From Clostridium sp. NkU-1 (lineage in GTDB: Bacteria > Bacillota_A > Clostridia > Lachnospirales > Lachnospiraceae), in NCBI GenBank assembly GCA_001312405.1, contig BBDR01000014.1:1-64000 (forward strand): a stretch of DNA of 64,000 nucleotides, read 5' to 3'. This document shows, one piece after another, positions 42,598 to 52,527 of the stretch. Below the pieces are notes generated by a model, which worked only from the letters and a program-made list of their open reading frames with translations, searched no databases and was not told where the DNA came from. The position numbers and the translations under genes were made by a program. Each line of letters opens with the position of its first letter. The first letter of the stretch is position 1.

Positions 42598-42949
42598 ATG
42601 CCCGACTGAAATTCATAAAATCTCAATCGGGCATAATGATACCTTTTTCGTATTATGTAGGTAATAACTTCGTGTTGTTGCTATAATCGTCCCACAACGG
42701 GACAAGGCTTTTTTTGATGAGTTACCAAGCTTTTGAGCAAAAGAAAACACGACGATACCTCCTTAGATACCGCCGTATCCTTTAAAAAGGGCGACTTTGA
42801 TACACCCACCATGCTTTGCTTTTTGAAAAAGAAAAAGGGCGGCTTTGATTGTTATTTCAAAACCGCCGTTAGACTACTGTATTTTGTTTTGGCACACAAT
42901 TATCCTGCCGCCATAACAACGGTTTTTTTTATTACCGTTGTTATGGCGG
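42598..42949. repeat. Cluster of inverted repeats in the element
   Basis: ATGCCCGA (42598-42605)/TCGGGCAT (42627-42634); GGCGGCTTTG/CAAAACCGCC near 42840-42867; and a perfect 16-bp hairpin CCGCCATAACAACGGT (42908-42923)/ACCGTTGTTATGGCGG (42934-42949) with a T-rich loop. They are probably terminators or element-end structures. The last two recur in the miniature remnant at 56874-57100. A plus-strand open frame through this area (42733-42963) is not believed to be a gene. Confidence 0.6.
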
Positions 42950-43069
42950 TCTGTAGATATTAAGGTGCTACACTTAGTCTTATAACTTTTGCTTAGTATA
43001 TTATAAAAAAACAAATTGCTTACTTTTATTTACTAATAATCCTTTTTATTGAATACTAAAAACAATGGA

Positions 43070-44226
43070 TTATACTTTCGGTTGCTGCTGTGTGACACAG
43101 TGAATCATTCCACCGTATTGGTATAAGGCAGTAACATTAATTGGTATAATTTCTCGACCATCATACAATTCCGATAGAATTTTTATTGCTACTTTATCAT
43201 TGGTATCATTATAAACTGGCAACAAAACAACATCGTTTCCAATGTAATAGTTGAGATAAGAACCTTTATAATCAAGCCCTTCCACATTTTTTTGATGTCA
43301 TAGGCAATTCGATAATCTCGTAAAGCTGACCATCTGCATTTGTGGAGTTAGTTAAAATATAATAGTCATTTTCTCTGATATTTTCATACAGTTCCATAAA
43401 ATCTTTTTCTGACACAGTGAGTATTGTTTTATGGTCATAAAACCGAGCCATGCCATCTATGTGTGCATCAGTGATATCCTCGTCTAAGACACCTTCAAGC
43501 CAAATGATATTGGATACCCCTAAGTATTTTTGTAAAAACATCTTAGCTTCTTGAATACTCATCTCCGGGTTGCGGTTTTTACTGACTACTGAGCTTTTAC
43601 AGAGTATTGCTGTGCCGTTACCGTCCAGTTCAACAGAGCCTCCCTCCAATACAAAATCTGGTATTGATATAATAGAATGTCCTTTAGCCTTGGCGACAAC
43701 TATAGGAATATCGTCATCATGCTTATAGGGAGCTTTTTTTGCCCCAACCATCAAAAGTGAAATTGGCGATTAGCAGGTTATCGTCATCGTCAAAGACAAA
43801 CATCGGCCTGTGTCCCGTGACCACACGTCATCAGACTTTGCAATTACGAAATCAACACGGCTCATATCTAATCCCTCTGCTTCAAGTAGCTTCATAATGC
43901 GAGATTGCTCATCTTTATTATAAGCGATAATATGGACTTTTTCGCCTTTGTGCAGTGCAAATGCCATTTGAATCCAAATATCCTCGATCTCTAATCTGTA
44001 CTCCATACCGTAAGAGTAATGATGCGGCCAAGTGAGCCACGTACCTTCGTGTTCTTCCTCTTCAGCGGGAAAATAGTAGATTTGCATTTCTTCTGCCTCC
44101 TTTTGTGATGTTTCTGCCAACTGTGGAGGAGGGGGTAGTAGCTGAGTCTTGTTAGGTAGATTAGTCTGTTCTGCACAGCCCGTAAGCATCAGTATTGTGA
44201 GAAGTAAAATCATTGTTTTTTTTCAT
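43070..44226 (-). CDS. Lipoprotein agmatine/peptidylarginine deiminase, three frameshifts
   Basis: ATG 44226 behind GGAGGTAAGTAAT. One extra A in the A8 run hides the true leader MKKTMILLLTILMLTGCAEQ, a lipoprotein signal with lipobox LTGC. Further slips near 43800 and 43280. Family motifs: 'GTWLTWPHHY', 'DDVWSRDTGP', 'VLEGGSVELDG', 'DAHIDGMARF' and the catalytic Cys in 'YGGMIHCVTQQQP'. About 380 residues. Agmatine deiminases make N-carbamoylputrescine; secreted relatives can deiminate peptidyl-arginine. Cargo of the element, next to a MerR-type regulator gene. Confidence 0.85.
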
Positions 44227-44418
44227 ATTACTTACCTCCAAATATGATTTTAAAGTGTAAAATTTTATATATAGCTTTTGTGACGACCAATTAGCCACTC
44301 TGCTTTCAAGCAAATTTACAATGTACCATCTGGATATTATTGAGGATTATTTTTCGTAAATTGCTTAGCATTATCTAAACTTTACAAATCAAGAATACCC
44401 CTTGACACTGTGTTAATG

Positions 44419-45208
44419 TCAAGGGGTAATTTTCATTGAAATTTCTGTGATGTATTCTGTTTCGATCTCTGTGTGAGATATATCTAAAAAATATCGTTCT
44501 AAGAAAACACCGGTTGCTTCTAAGTTATGCTGCTCTATATATAGTAATAGTTTGTCATAAGCAGAAGCAATTTCGTCATAATTCCCGTAGTGAAATGTAG
44601 ATAGATATTGTCCCTCAACCAAGGTGTGCGAGGCATATGCTTTCGGGATACCTTGTTCCCCAACAGGAACGGCTACACGATAACTATTATCATCAAAAAG
44701 GTTGCCAATCAGCATGCTCTGTCCAGTGGGTGTTGTGCGGCTTTTTTCCAAGGATGCATATAAACGATCAAATTCAGCTTCTATCTGTAATTCTGTACAA
44801 AAATTACCAACACAAATAATTTGTTTGCTTTTAACTGTGCGTGAGATGTCATATAGGTTTTCAATACAAGTTGTTTTTTTCTACACTAAGCAGCGTGTGT
44901 AACTTTCGCAGAGCATCTGCATTGGCAGCTTCTTGCTGCCGAAGTTCCTGCAACTTAGTAGTTGATAGCTCTTGTAAGGCATTTTCATTTTCAAGAAGAA
45001 TAGCAATCTCCTCAAGAGAGAAGTAGCAGGATCGATATTTCTTGATAAGTGTCACTGTCGGAATTTGCATTGATCCATAGAGACGGTATCGATTGTTTGC
45101 AATAGAAACAGGCTTCAGTAAGCCTATCTTATCGTAGTGACGTAGCATACGTGGAGAAATTTTGTTAATAGAGGCAAATTCTCCAATAGTATAAAGCTTT
45201 TCTGTCAC
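44419..45208 (-). CDS. MerR-family regulator with GyrI-like effector domain, one frameshift
   Basis: GTG 45208 with GGAGGTGTGTC upstream. Residues 1-70 are a MerR winged helix ('LYTIGEFASINKISPRMLRH', 'YDKIGLLKPVSIANNRYRLY'), then a coiled-coil helix. The frame slips in an A7 run near 44875 and continues with an effector-binding domain of the BmrR/GyrI type ('YRVAVPVGEQGIPKAYASHT', 'GQYLSTFHYGNYDEIASAYD'), ending at 44419. About 263 residues. It probably senses a hydrophobic cation or drug; its target may be its own promoter or the deiminase gene downstream. Confidence 0.85.
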
Positions 45209-45624
45209 GACACACCTCCTGCAAATAATTTTAGCCTTTTAAAATTTTTAATATAAGTTTATCATAATGAAATACAAATTTCAACGAGAGAATATTATAC
45301 ATACACCGCACCACAAGAATACAAATCACATATAACATTACATCTCTACAAATAAAGTACATATAGGTAATATGCAATATATTGTAAAACACTATCTTGC
45401 TTAATCTGTTCTTAATTCAAATTAATAACTAAAGTGCTATGCTTACTAAATATTTATATTATCTGTCACCTTTCAAGTATTGAAAACATACACTCAACGA
45501 TAAAACACACATTAAATTTTGTAATATTTTTACCAAATGCGAAATTAAACACTACCTAATATAAAATTGTGCTTCGTTCAAATATTGTACCCCGAAATGT
45601 AAAATGATATAGGGTGATATTAAA
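45209..45624. other. AT-rich intergenic region of the element
   Basis: About 415 bases, AT-rich, without a supported gene. It contains the promoter side of the MerR gene and of the XRE remnant; no clear repeat or terminator stands out. Confidence 0.35.
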
Positions 45625-45981
45625 ATGTACCAAGACGAAAGAAAACTTGATTTCAAGCCGTTGGGGTATGGCAATAAAAAAATGCACGAGAAAGGAACGG
45701 TTGGACATAGGAATACCTTGCCCAACTTGTAGACCTTACACCACGCTCTATTATGTACATAGAGAACAGAGGGCAGCACCCGAGCCTTAACAAACTTTAT
45801 CTGCTTGTTGCTTTGCTCGATATCTCGGTAGACCAGTTCTTTTTTTCCATGCAATCAAGAGAGTGATAACAATCACCGTAAACAAGTTGATGTGCTGCTT
45901 AACTCAATGGAAGAAAAGGAGCTTATTGTAATGGAAGCTACGGCTCAAGGATTGAAAACGGCACGGGAAAAAAATGGAATA
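45625..45981 (+). pseudogene. XRE-family regulator, nonsense mutation and frameshifts
   Basis: ATG 45625 'MYQDERKLDFKPLGMAIKKA' starts a common element-borne XRE regulator. After a slip near 45680 the frame reads GWT-stop-EYLAQLVDLTPRSIMYIENR: TAG at 45708-45710 stands where the family has CAG (Gln). It continues with 'HPSLNKLYLLVALLDISVDQ' and 'SMEEKELIVMEATAQGLKTA', and ends against the relaxase fragment. The in-frame stop is a base change and not an indel, so this gene is truly dead. Confidence 0.7.
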
Positions 45982-46398
45982 ATCAATGCCGCTTCTCTTA
46001 AAATCTCGAAACTTTCTTGTGCAGTCAAGAGAGGTGGAATTAAAAATAATGTGATTGTGAATGTGGGCTTTATCTATGTGAGTAGCAACGATAAATGCGT
46101 GTTTTCCTTTGGTGAAGCTCATACCCAACTCATAACCGATTTTGTTGGCAAGCTCGGGTGTAATTTCCCCGGGCTTAAAGGACTGTCATATCTGATAGGC
46201 GATAACATTACTTGCCTGTTGTCTGCCTGTTATATCATCATATTGCCGCTTAGATAGCATAAACTCACCCTGCACTGTTTTAGGGTCGCACTCGTAGGAG
46301 GATAAAAATTCACCCTCATTTGTTTTCTCGGGATTTTTGGCATAATCGGTGCGGTCAGCAAGGCAATCTGCAATGGATTTTCCTTTATTTTGGTGCAT
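45982..46398 (-). pseudogene. Relaxase N-terminal fragment
   Basis: Reads 'MHQNKGKSIADCLADRTDYA', 'KNPEKTNEGEFLSSYECDPK', then after a slip near 46160 'KGKHAFIVATHIDKAHIHNH' with the metal-binding HxHxH histidines, and stops making sense after 'CTRKFRDFKRSGI'. The nicking domain is thus cut at about residue 155 by a junction with the XRE gene. The usual start (ATGGCTACCACAAGG) appears as ATCGCTACCACAAGG 17 codons... upstream of 46398 a GGAGG precedes ATC, so the start codon also seems lost. Confidence 0.75.
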
Positions 46399-46479
46399 GG
46401 CAATTAGCCTTGTGGTAGCGATAATAACACCTCCTTTGCGGCAAGAAAAAAAGAGCCGCCTTACGGCAACTCTTAACTC

Positions 46480-47283
46480 TCACACTATTTGTTGTTTTTG
46501 AAGTTCAAACTTAGAATTGTTGCTATCAAGGTACATTTGATATACTTTGCAAATTCCATCAGATGATTTCCCTATATCAATTAATTTCTCTTTGTTTTCA
46601 TCAGTGCAGTTTAATCCTATGTAAATCTTGCTTGGAATTACTGGGAAATATCTGTCGGGTGACATAATTCTATATTCTCTTTCGTGTTCCCAACTTATAT
46701 GTTTTGCGGTCGTTGATAGGAACATAAGATGATTATAAAGCGAAAATTCCTCTGATGGAGGTGTTCCATTCATTTTAGCCGCTATTGCAGTATTTATGAT
46801 GTGCGTAACTATGGAATTTGCTTCTTGCCGTTCTTCCTTATAGGTTACGGGTAATATGTATTTTTTTTGCAAGTCGCATAAAATGTATTCAACGCAAAAT
46901 CCTTCGTGGTTATTTGCATAGTAAGCCCACATGGGCATATTTTGCTCGTTAGTGTCGCTTAAACAAGTCACTCTCCATAAGGAAGTTAAACCATTCACAT
47001 ATTCCTCTATTTGAGATTTATCCCACCCTTTTTCGGAAAGTTTATCTTCGTTAAAAATAAAATACTTTCCCTCAAATGGGTCATTGAATGAATTAAAATC
47101 ACTTAAATATAGTTTGTTTTCTGCAAGGCATTGTAATTTTTGTGAATTCAGTGTTTTGTTTTGGTTTAGTCCAAAATATTTATGTAAAACAGTAGGAATT
47201 TTATCAGCTTTAAATCTGACGGCTTCCTCAAATTTCTTTTGTGAAATAAGGTTTAAATACTGCTCATATTCAGTGCTTTTCAT
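46480..47283 (-). CDS. DUF2971 family protein
   Basis: Intact; ATG 47283 is preferred because GCGAGG lies 7 bases upstream. 267 residues with the DUF2971 pattern: 'TVLHKYFGLNQNKTLNSQKL', 'LYLSDFNSFNDPFEGKYF', 'WRVTCLSDTNEQNMPMWAYY', 'NNHEGFCVEYILCD' and 'HISWEHEREYRIMSPD'. Family function is unknown; such genes are often accessory cargo on mobile elements and near defence genes. Its frame is clean, in contrast to the conjugation genes on both sides, which suggests selection or recent arrival. Confidence 0.85.
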   Translation of the reverse strand: MKSTEYEQYLNLISQKKFEEAVRFKADKIPTVLHKYFGLNQNKTLNSQKLQCLAENKLYLSDFNSFNDPFEGKYFIFNEDKLSEKGWDKSQIEEYVNGLTSLWRVTCLSDTNEQNMPMWAYYANNHEGFCVEYILCDLQKKYILPVTYKEERQEANSIVTHIINTAIAAKMNGTPPSEEFSLYNHLMFLSTTAKHISWEHEREYRIMSPDRYFPVIPSKIYIGLNCTDENKEKLIDIGKSSDGICKVYQMYLDSNNSKFELQKQQIV

Positions 47284-47376
47284 GTAATTCCTCGCTTTCA
47301 TAAAAGTTGTAACATTTAAATTATACCACGCACCTCTGCAAAATTCATCAACAGCTTTTTAACGAAAGAAGCAGAA

Positions 47377-47438
47377 GTGCCACCATAAAGCAAGGGTCGA
47401 GATAAACGGACTTCGCCGCCCTTGCTTTACGGTGGCAC
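47377..47438. repeat. 20-bp inverted repeat
   Basis: GTGCCACCATAAAGCAAGGG (47377-47396) faces CCCTTGCTTTACGGTGGCAC (47419-47438), 19 of 20 bases paired, 22-base spacer. Another pair GGGGCGATAGCA/TGCTACCGCCCC follows near 47459-47488. They are probably transcription terminators or recombination scars at the boundary of the conjugation module. Confidence 0.65.
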
Positions 47439-47504
47439 TCCTACTATGTGGCAATTAAGGGGCGATAGCACACAAATGCTACCGCCCCCTTACCATTTAT
47501 AAGG

Positions 47505-47786
47505 CTAAATACCTTTCAGCCAATCATTGAAGTATTCCACCCTTGCTATAATCCATGCTCCCATCATGGGCAAGCCCCACGGACTGATGAGATAGCCTGC
47601 GATAAAGGCGGGTATTGCCTGTGAAAAGCCTGCAACGATAATTGTACCGATACCGAGGGTAAACAGGACAAAGGACAGAACACCTAAAATCCCACCGCCG
47701 AACACAAGCACAAACTTTGATATTCCAAGCAGGATATTCAGTGCCAAAGTGATTGGCAGCAACACGATTTTAAGTAATATTTTCAT
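47505..47786 (-). CDS. Small conjugation-module membrane protein (CD1845-like)
   Basis: ATG 47786 overlaps the stop of the preceding frame (ATGA). 93 residues with two to three hydrophobic helices ('ILLKIVLLPITLALNILLG', 'LSFVLFTLGIGTIIVAGF') and the ending 'SPWGLPMMGAWIIARVEYFN', which is well conserved in Tn1549/CTn-type elements of Firmicutes. Intact. Role unknown. Confidence 0.75.
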   Translation of the reverse strand: MKILLKIVLLPITLALNILLGISKFVLVFGGGILGVLSFVLFTLGIGTIIVAGFSQAIPAFIAGYLISPWGLPMMGAWIIARVEYFNDWLKGI

Positions 47787-48747
47787 AAGCAACCCTCCAT
47801 ATATCTAACGGTATCCTTCTCCCGTATGTCCTCATAAATGCTAAACTGTGCCTGTGGAGCTGTCAAATCATCGGGGAGGACATCTTCAAGGGCATGGAGT
47901 TCCACACCGTTGATTGCACTGCTGCCTGCCTTTGCCACCTTGTCGGCTTGTGGCCTGCCTTTCAGAGTGGAGAGGTCACAAAATAGGAGCTGTGTCAGCT
48001 TATCGTCCTTACCATCCTCCCATATACGCAGGATATTGTTTACACAGGTATTTACCTTACTGCCCTCATCATCGGGCAGCATGGGGTTAATTACTCGTTG
48101 GTCAAGCCCTAATTTTCGCCCGTCTGAGGTCACTTTCAGCATATTGTCAATAGAGGGGTCTATGCGGTCATTGTGTATTTTTGCGGCTCGTTCCGAAAGC
48201 TCCTGCACCAATTCCTGCTGAATTTCTGTGGGCTTTGCAACTACCGTTTCATAGATAACCTCGGGGGTCGGCAAGTTCAGCTCATCGGCGGTCTTGATGT
48301 CTGCCACTTCTTTGAACATTGACATCAGCTCGGGCAGATTGAAAAACCGTGAAAATCTTGTACGGGGGCGGTAGCCCTTGCCCTCGGGGGCAAGCTCATT
48401 TTGTGTGACGGTTTCGCCAAAGGTAGAAGCCCAAGCATCAAAGTGAAGAAGTCCTTTTTCTCTGAGGGTGTCATACTGCAAATATCTCTGCATGGTATAT
48501 AGTTCCACCATTGAATTGCTCACGGGTGTGCCAGTGGCAAATACTGTGCCTTTGCCGCCTGTCAGCTCGTCCATATAGTGGCACTTTAGAAACATATCGC
48601 TTGATTTTTGAGCATCGGAGGTAGAAAGCCCTGCTACATTCCGCATTTTGGTGAATGTAAAGAGGTTTTTATAGCTGTGGGCTTCGTCCACATAGAGTCT
48701 GTCTACACCTAACTGCTCAAAGGTGACTACGCTGTCTTTGCGTTCTC
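47783..48747 (-). pseudogene. Element helicase/methylase protein, middle fragment
   Basis: Homology to the very large SNF2-helicase proteins of Tn1549-type elements begins at 'ERKDSVVTFEQLGVDRLYVD' (Walker B 'VDEAHSYKN') and runs through 'KGTVFATGTPVSNSMVELYT', 'HFDAWASTFGETVTQNELAP' and 'TQLLFCDLSTLKGRP', ending after 'SIYEDIREK' with an unrelated DTVRYMEGCL. N-terminus (methylase part) and C-terminal helicase lobe are missing. The upstream part of this open frame, before 48747, is VirB4 DNA in the wrong frame. Confidence 0.75.
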
Positions 48748-50090
48748 TTACCCAATTCCTTAATATCGTAGCAGACAGTGCGATTTGTAATATCCACATT
48801 TGTCCTGTGGTTAAAAACGCTAAGGCTACCTGTGACATAGATTTCAAGAGCTGAACGGATATGCTTTGCTTCTTTTTCTTCCTGCCTGCCCAACGCATCG
48901 TAAAGGTCGCCCAAAATCGGCATTTTGGCAGGGTCGGGGTGAGCAAGGTATTCTGCATAAACGAGGGTAACACAGCGGTCAATAATGGACTTTTCAACAG
49001 GGGTCAATCCCTCTTTACCGCCGACAATCAGCTCACACAGAGAGAGGATAAAATCGCTCTTTAATGCAAGAGGGCTATCGTCCTCAGAGTAATTGAGGTT
49101 GATGTCCATCGGGTTGATGTACTGGCTGCTTGTAGGCGATATTTTGATAACCTGTCCTTTGAGCCTTTGCACAAGTGAAAAATATTCGCCCTCGGGGTCG
49201 CACACGATGATGTCATCGGTGGTAATCAGAAATACATTGGTGATTTCTCGTTTAGCCGCAAATGATTTACCGCTGCCGGGCGTACCGAGGATAAGCCCGT
49301 TGGGGTTTTTAAGCTGCTTGCGGTCTACCATGATGAGGTTGCTTGACAGGGCATTTAAGCCATAATACAAGGCTTCACCGCCCGACTGAAAAAGCTCCTG
49401 TGTGGTAAAAGGCACAAAAATAGCGGTGCTCGAGGTAGTCAAGCTCCGCTGTATCGGTACAAGGTTTTTGCCGAGGGGCAGTGAAGTCATAAAACCCTGC
49501 TCCTGCTGATAATCAAGCCTTATGAGGGTGCAGTTGTGCTTGTTGGCAATACCGCTTGCTTGAAGCAGGATATTGTCCAGTTCCCTTTTGCTGTCGGCAG
49601 TATTTAGCACAAGGAATGTAATTAAAAACATTCGCTCGTTGCGGCTTTGCAGGTCGGCAAGGAGCTTTTTTGCTTCACCGCCATAGGTGGCAAGGTCTGA
49701 CGGAATGATGTCCATGTCATACCCTGCACGGACAGCCTTTTTCTGTTCCTCAATCTTCATTTTATCGAGGTCGGTAATTTTTCGCTTAATGGTCTTAATG
49801 GCTTTCATTTGGTCTACCGACTGAATGTGCATGGTGACAATGAGATTGCTCTCCATTTCCAAAAAGTCGGACAGCACACGGTCGTTCAGCTCGGGGGCGA
49901 GTATCTGCAAAAAGGATACCGCACCGTATTTATCGCCTGTTCTGAATGTGTCTTTCTCCTTAAACTCAAAAGAGGACGGGGCAATAAAGTCTTTTGTACT
50001 AAGCCCCGAGGGGGCAAGCCATTTCCACTCAAAGGAGAACGGGTCATTGCCACTCATACGAAGAATGTTGTGCATGAGCTTTTGGTAATA
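48748..50090 (-). pseudogene. VirB4/TraE-type conjugation ATPase, truncated at both ends
   Basis: Family homology starts at about 'LMHNILRMSGNDPFSFEWKW' and includes 'GLSTKDFIAPSSFEF', 'SFLQILAPELNDRVLSDFLE', 'AGYDMDIIPSDLATYGGEAK', Walker A 'GLILGTPGSGKSFAAKRE', and 'SVFNHRTNVDITNRTVCYDI'. After 'KELGK' it runs directly into helicase DNA out of frame, so Walker B and the C-terminal lobe are gone. At least 200 N-terminal residues are also missing. The open frame extends to 50210, but that part overlaps a hairpin and matches nothing. Confidence 0.8.
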
Positions 50091-50186
50091 CCGTTGAGAC
50101 GGTGATTTTGATGCAACGTTGTGGTTTGGAGGACGAAAAATAGGGGCGAGCCACAGAATATTATGGTTTGTAAGCGGAAAATGAGC

Positions 50187-50227
50187 AAAAATCGGGCTGA
50201 AAAAGTGCATATATCAGCCCGATTTTT
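50187..50227. terminator. Perfect 14-bp inverted repeat at the right side of the element remnant
   Basis: AAAAATCGGGCTGA (50187-50200) and TCAGCCCGATTTTT (50214-50227), 13-base loop. A-run and T-run on either side make it a bidirectional terminator. It marks the end of recognisable conjugation genes. Confidence 0.75.
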
Positions 50228-50463
50228 AACCGTTTTTACTGATGCAAAGAGAAGATGGAAGAGAATGATTTTCGTAACCACAGTTATAAAATCGAACTGA
50301 CTATGAAGTTAAATCAATAGAGAGTAGCTTATTATACCATGCCCACAAATTATTGCGCAATAAAGTCTAACTTATTGGGGGCACATCACCATCTTACATC
50401 AGTTTGAAGGTTTACACAATCTTTGGGATACTCCCTTCTATTTTTTATAGTTAGGTATTAAGA
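50228..50463. other. Intergenic, no gene seen
   Basis: About 235 AT-rich bases between the element remnant and the restriction gene. No gene, and no copy of the rlmD end that would mark the right attachment site was recognised here. Confidence 0.4.
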
Positions 50464-52135
50464 TCATTCATTTATTGATTTTAGTAATTTCTTTGCTTCC
50501 TTTATATTTATTTTCGCTCGATGTCCGTGTTTTTCAAGAAGTGATAAAAGGTTAGATCCATTCAAAAGAGTTAAAGGCTTACCTTTCGCAAAGTTATATG
50601 AATCAGTACCATAATCTGAAGTTGTTACTAAAATACCTTTAGTTGCACCTTCATTCATTACTGTACCATATAAGTCTCTTACGGCGGATACGCTAACTAC
50701 ATTCGTATATCTTTTGGCCTGAATAACAATTTTTCCACCTCTAATGGGATCGGGGTCAAAAGCAATTGCGTCCACGCCGCCATCACGGCTGGCTTGGGTT
50801 ATTTTTACCTCGCCCCCATTAGTGTTAAATTCTTGTTCGAAAAGTTCTCTAATTAGATTTTCAAAGTCTTGCCAGTCTATCGCTGCTAAGTTTATACTAT
50901 CATCTAGCGTGTCCGCAACATTATATCCGTCAATAAATCGGCTGTCGTCATGACTCATTGGTATTATAGGCGCAACCGGGGTTACATCGGCAAACGTAGA
51001 AGCTGATATTCCTTTTGCACTTTTAAACCATGCTTTTGCATCTATGGCGCTCAAATTTAATTCAGTGAAATCATTTTTTTGCAATATTAATCGATAATAT
51101 ATACGGTTCAATATCCTTTCCGGTTGATTTATCGATTGTTTTGATCTTTCCGTTTAAAACAACAGAATCTATAAAACTATGTGACTCATCTAATGAAAAT
51201 ACATAATTTAAAGTTTGTAAAACAATTTGGTAAATTATGCTATCATATTTCTTTTTGATATACGTTTCCGTATGATATGTTTCTTTGAATTCATTTTTTG
51301 ATTTAATATAAGCAACTTTTTTTGAGTTTGGGGATATCATTTACTGTAGGTAGCAGCAAATCAATTAATAGCATTTTGTTTTCACTATTTAATTCAAGTT
51401 CTACCTGTCTATCGTATTCAAATGGAAGTTTGATACTCTCTAAAAGTAAAGAGTAATATTCAGTTACTGCATCCGTTTCACCATTGTTGTAGCATTGGAT
51501 AAAATGATCTACCTCACTATTTTTCTGAGATTGCTCTTTTAAAAACTTTTCCTTATCTTTACTCCATTCTGCATATTTTTCATGATATTCTACCATGCTT
51601 CTAGCAAAGTTTTCATCAAATTGTTTTTTTATCTTCATTCCAATTGGCCAAATCTTTTTGAAAGTTATCTTCATTTTCGGCATTAAATTGTTCGAATCTT
51701 TTTTTTGAATAACTTTGTTAAGAATGGGGCTTGTGGATTATATTTTTCATCAGTACGTTTTGGCTCTTTTCTAAAATCTAGTTTAATTGGAGAGTTTGGT
51801 GCATTTATTGGAAATGAAGAAAAATCTTTCATACTTTTTTCATCAAGAGGAATTGGCTCCAGTGAATTTGATAAAATTGAGTCTAGAGCTTCTTGCAACT
51901 CTTCGGCCTGTTCGGTCATTTCATTTGCGTAATCTAAAGATTCTTCATTATTTTTGATTCTATTTTCTCTTTCAATCCGCTTATTTTCTGCCGAGCATTT
52001 TCGCTCCCATTGTTCGTTCCATTGTGCTTTAAGGGCTCTTACCTTTTGATCCAATTCATAACTTGAAGCAGCTTTCACGACCCTATACTTATTAAGTCCG
52101 CTATGTCTAACTTCTTGCTCAAAATAATATTTCAT
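50464..52135 (-). CDS. Mrr-type restriction endonuclease, three frameshifts
   Basis: Start ATG 52135. Joined across slips in poly-A runs near 51690, 51325 and 51085 it is one protein of about 555 residues. N-terminal coiled-coil ('YDLDQKVRALKAQWNEQWER' type region), a middle domain ('SENKMLLIDLLLPTVNDIPK'), and a C-terminal Mrr_cat nuclease: 'DWQDFENLIRELFEQEF', 'QASRDGGVDAIAFDPD' and 'KIVIQAKRYTNVVS' give the PD-(D/Q)xK active site. Mrr-like enzymes cut modified foreign DNA. A solitary defence gene beside the mobile-element remnant. Confidence 0.85.
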
Positions 52136-52527
52136 CCATTGTTCCCCCTGATTATTGTACTTATTATCAAATTATATTATTTTAATTTTATAATGTCAAA
52201 TTTATTAGCATATATCAATATAATTTTATTTCCTTATAAAGAATATTTTATTCTGAAAGGGATGCAACCCCATAGGGATCATGGTAACAAATATCTGGTA
52301 TAAGCATAATGAGAGTTGATATTAATTAAACGCTAACAGGGTTTTGGTTAAGAGCCGGCAAGCGAATGGTGATAAGATGTTAATGGAGCCGGTGGCACTT
52401 ACACCTGACCAGGATGGGGTTTTGCAGTATCCGGGACGGGTAAAACAAAAAGCAATTTAATAAATCTAGTTTTTTAGCCGATAATTAAGTATGCAATAAT
52501 ACTAAAAAAAGTATAAGGGGTATGATT
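52136..52527. other. Intergenic, no gene seen
   Basis: Divergent region of about 390 bases between the restriction gene and the secreted-protein gene. AT-rich in the first half. No clear promoter pair or RNA element was recognised apart from AAGGGG before 52528. Confidence 0.35.

Noticed and set aside
42733..42963. Plus-strand open frame of 76 codons
   Set aside because: It spans two strong hairpins and low-complexity Lys-rich sequence; explained better as structured non-coding DNA.
50091..50210. Upstream extension of the VirB4 open frame
   Set aside because: No homology in this part, and it runs into a perfect 14-bp hairpin; VirB4 homology starts only near 50090.
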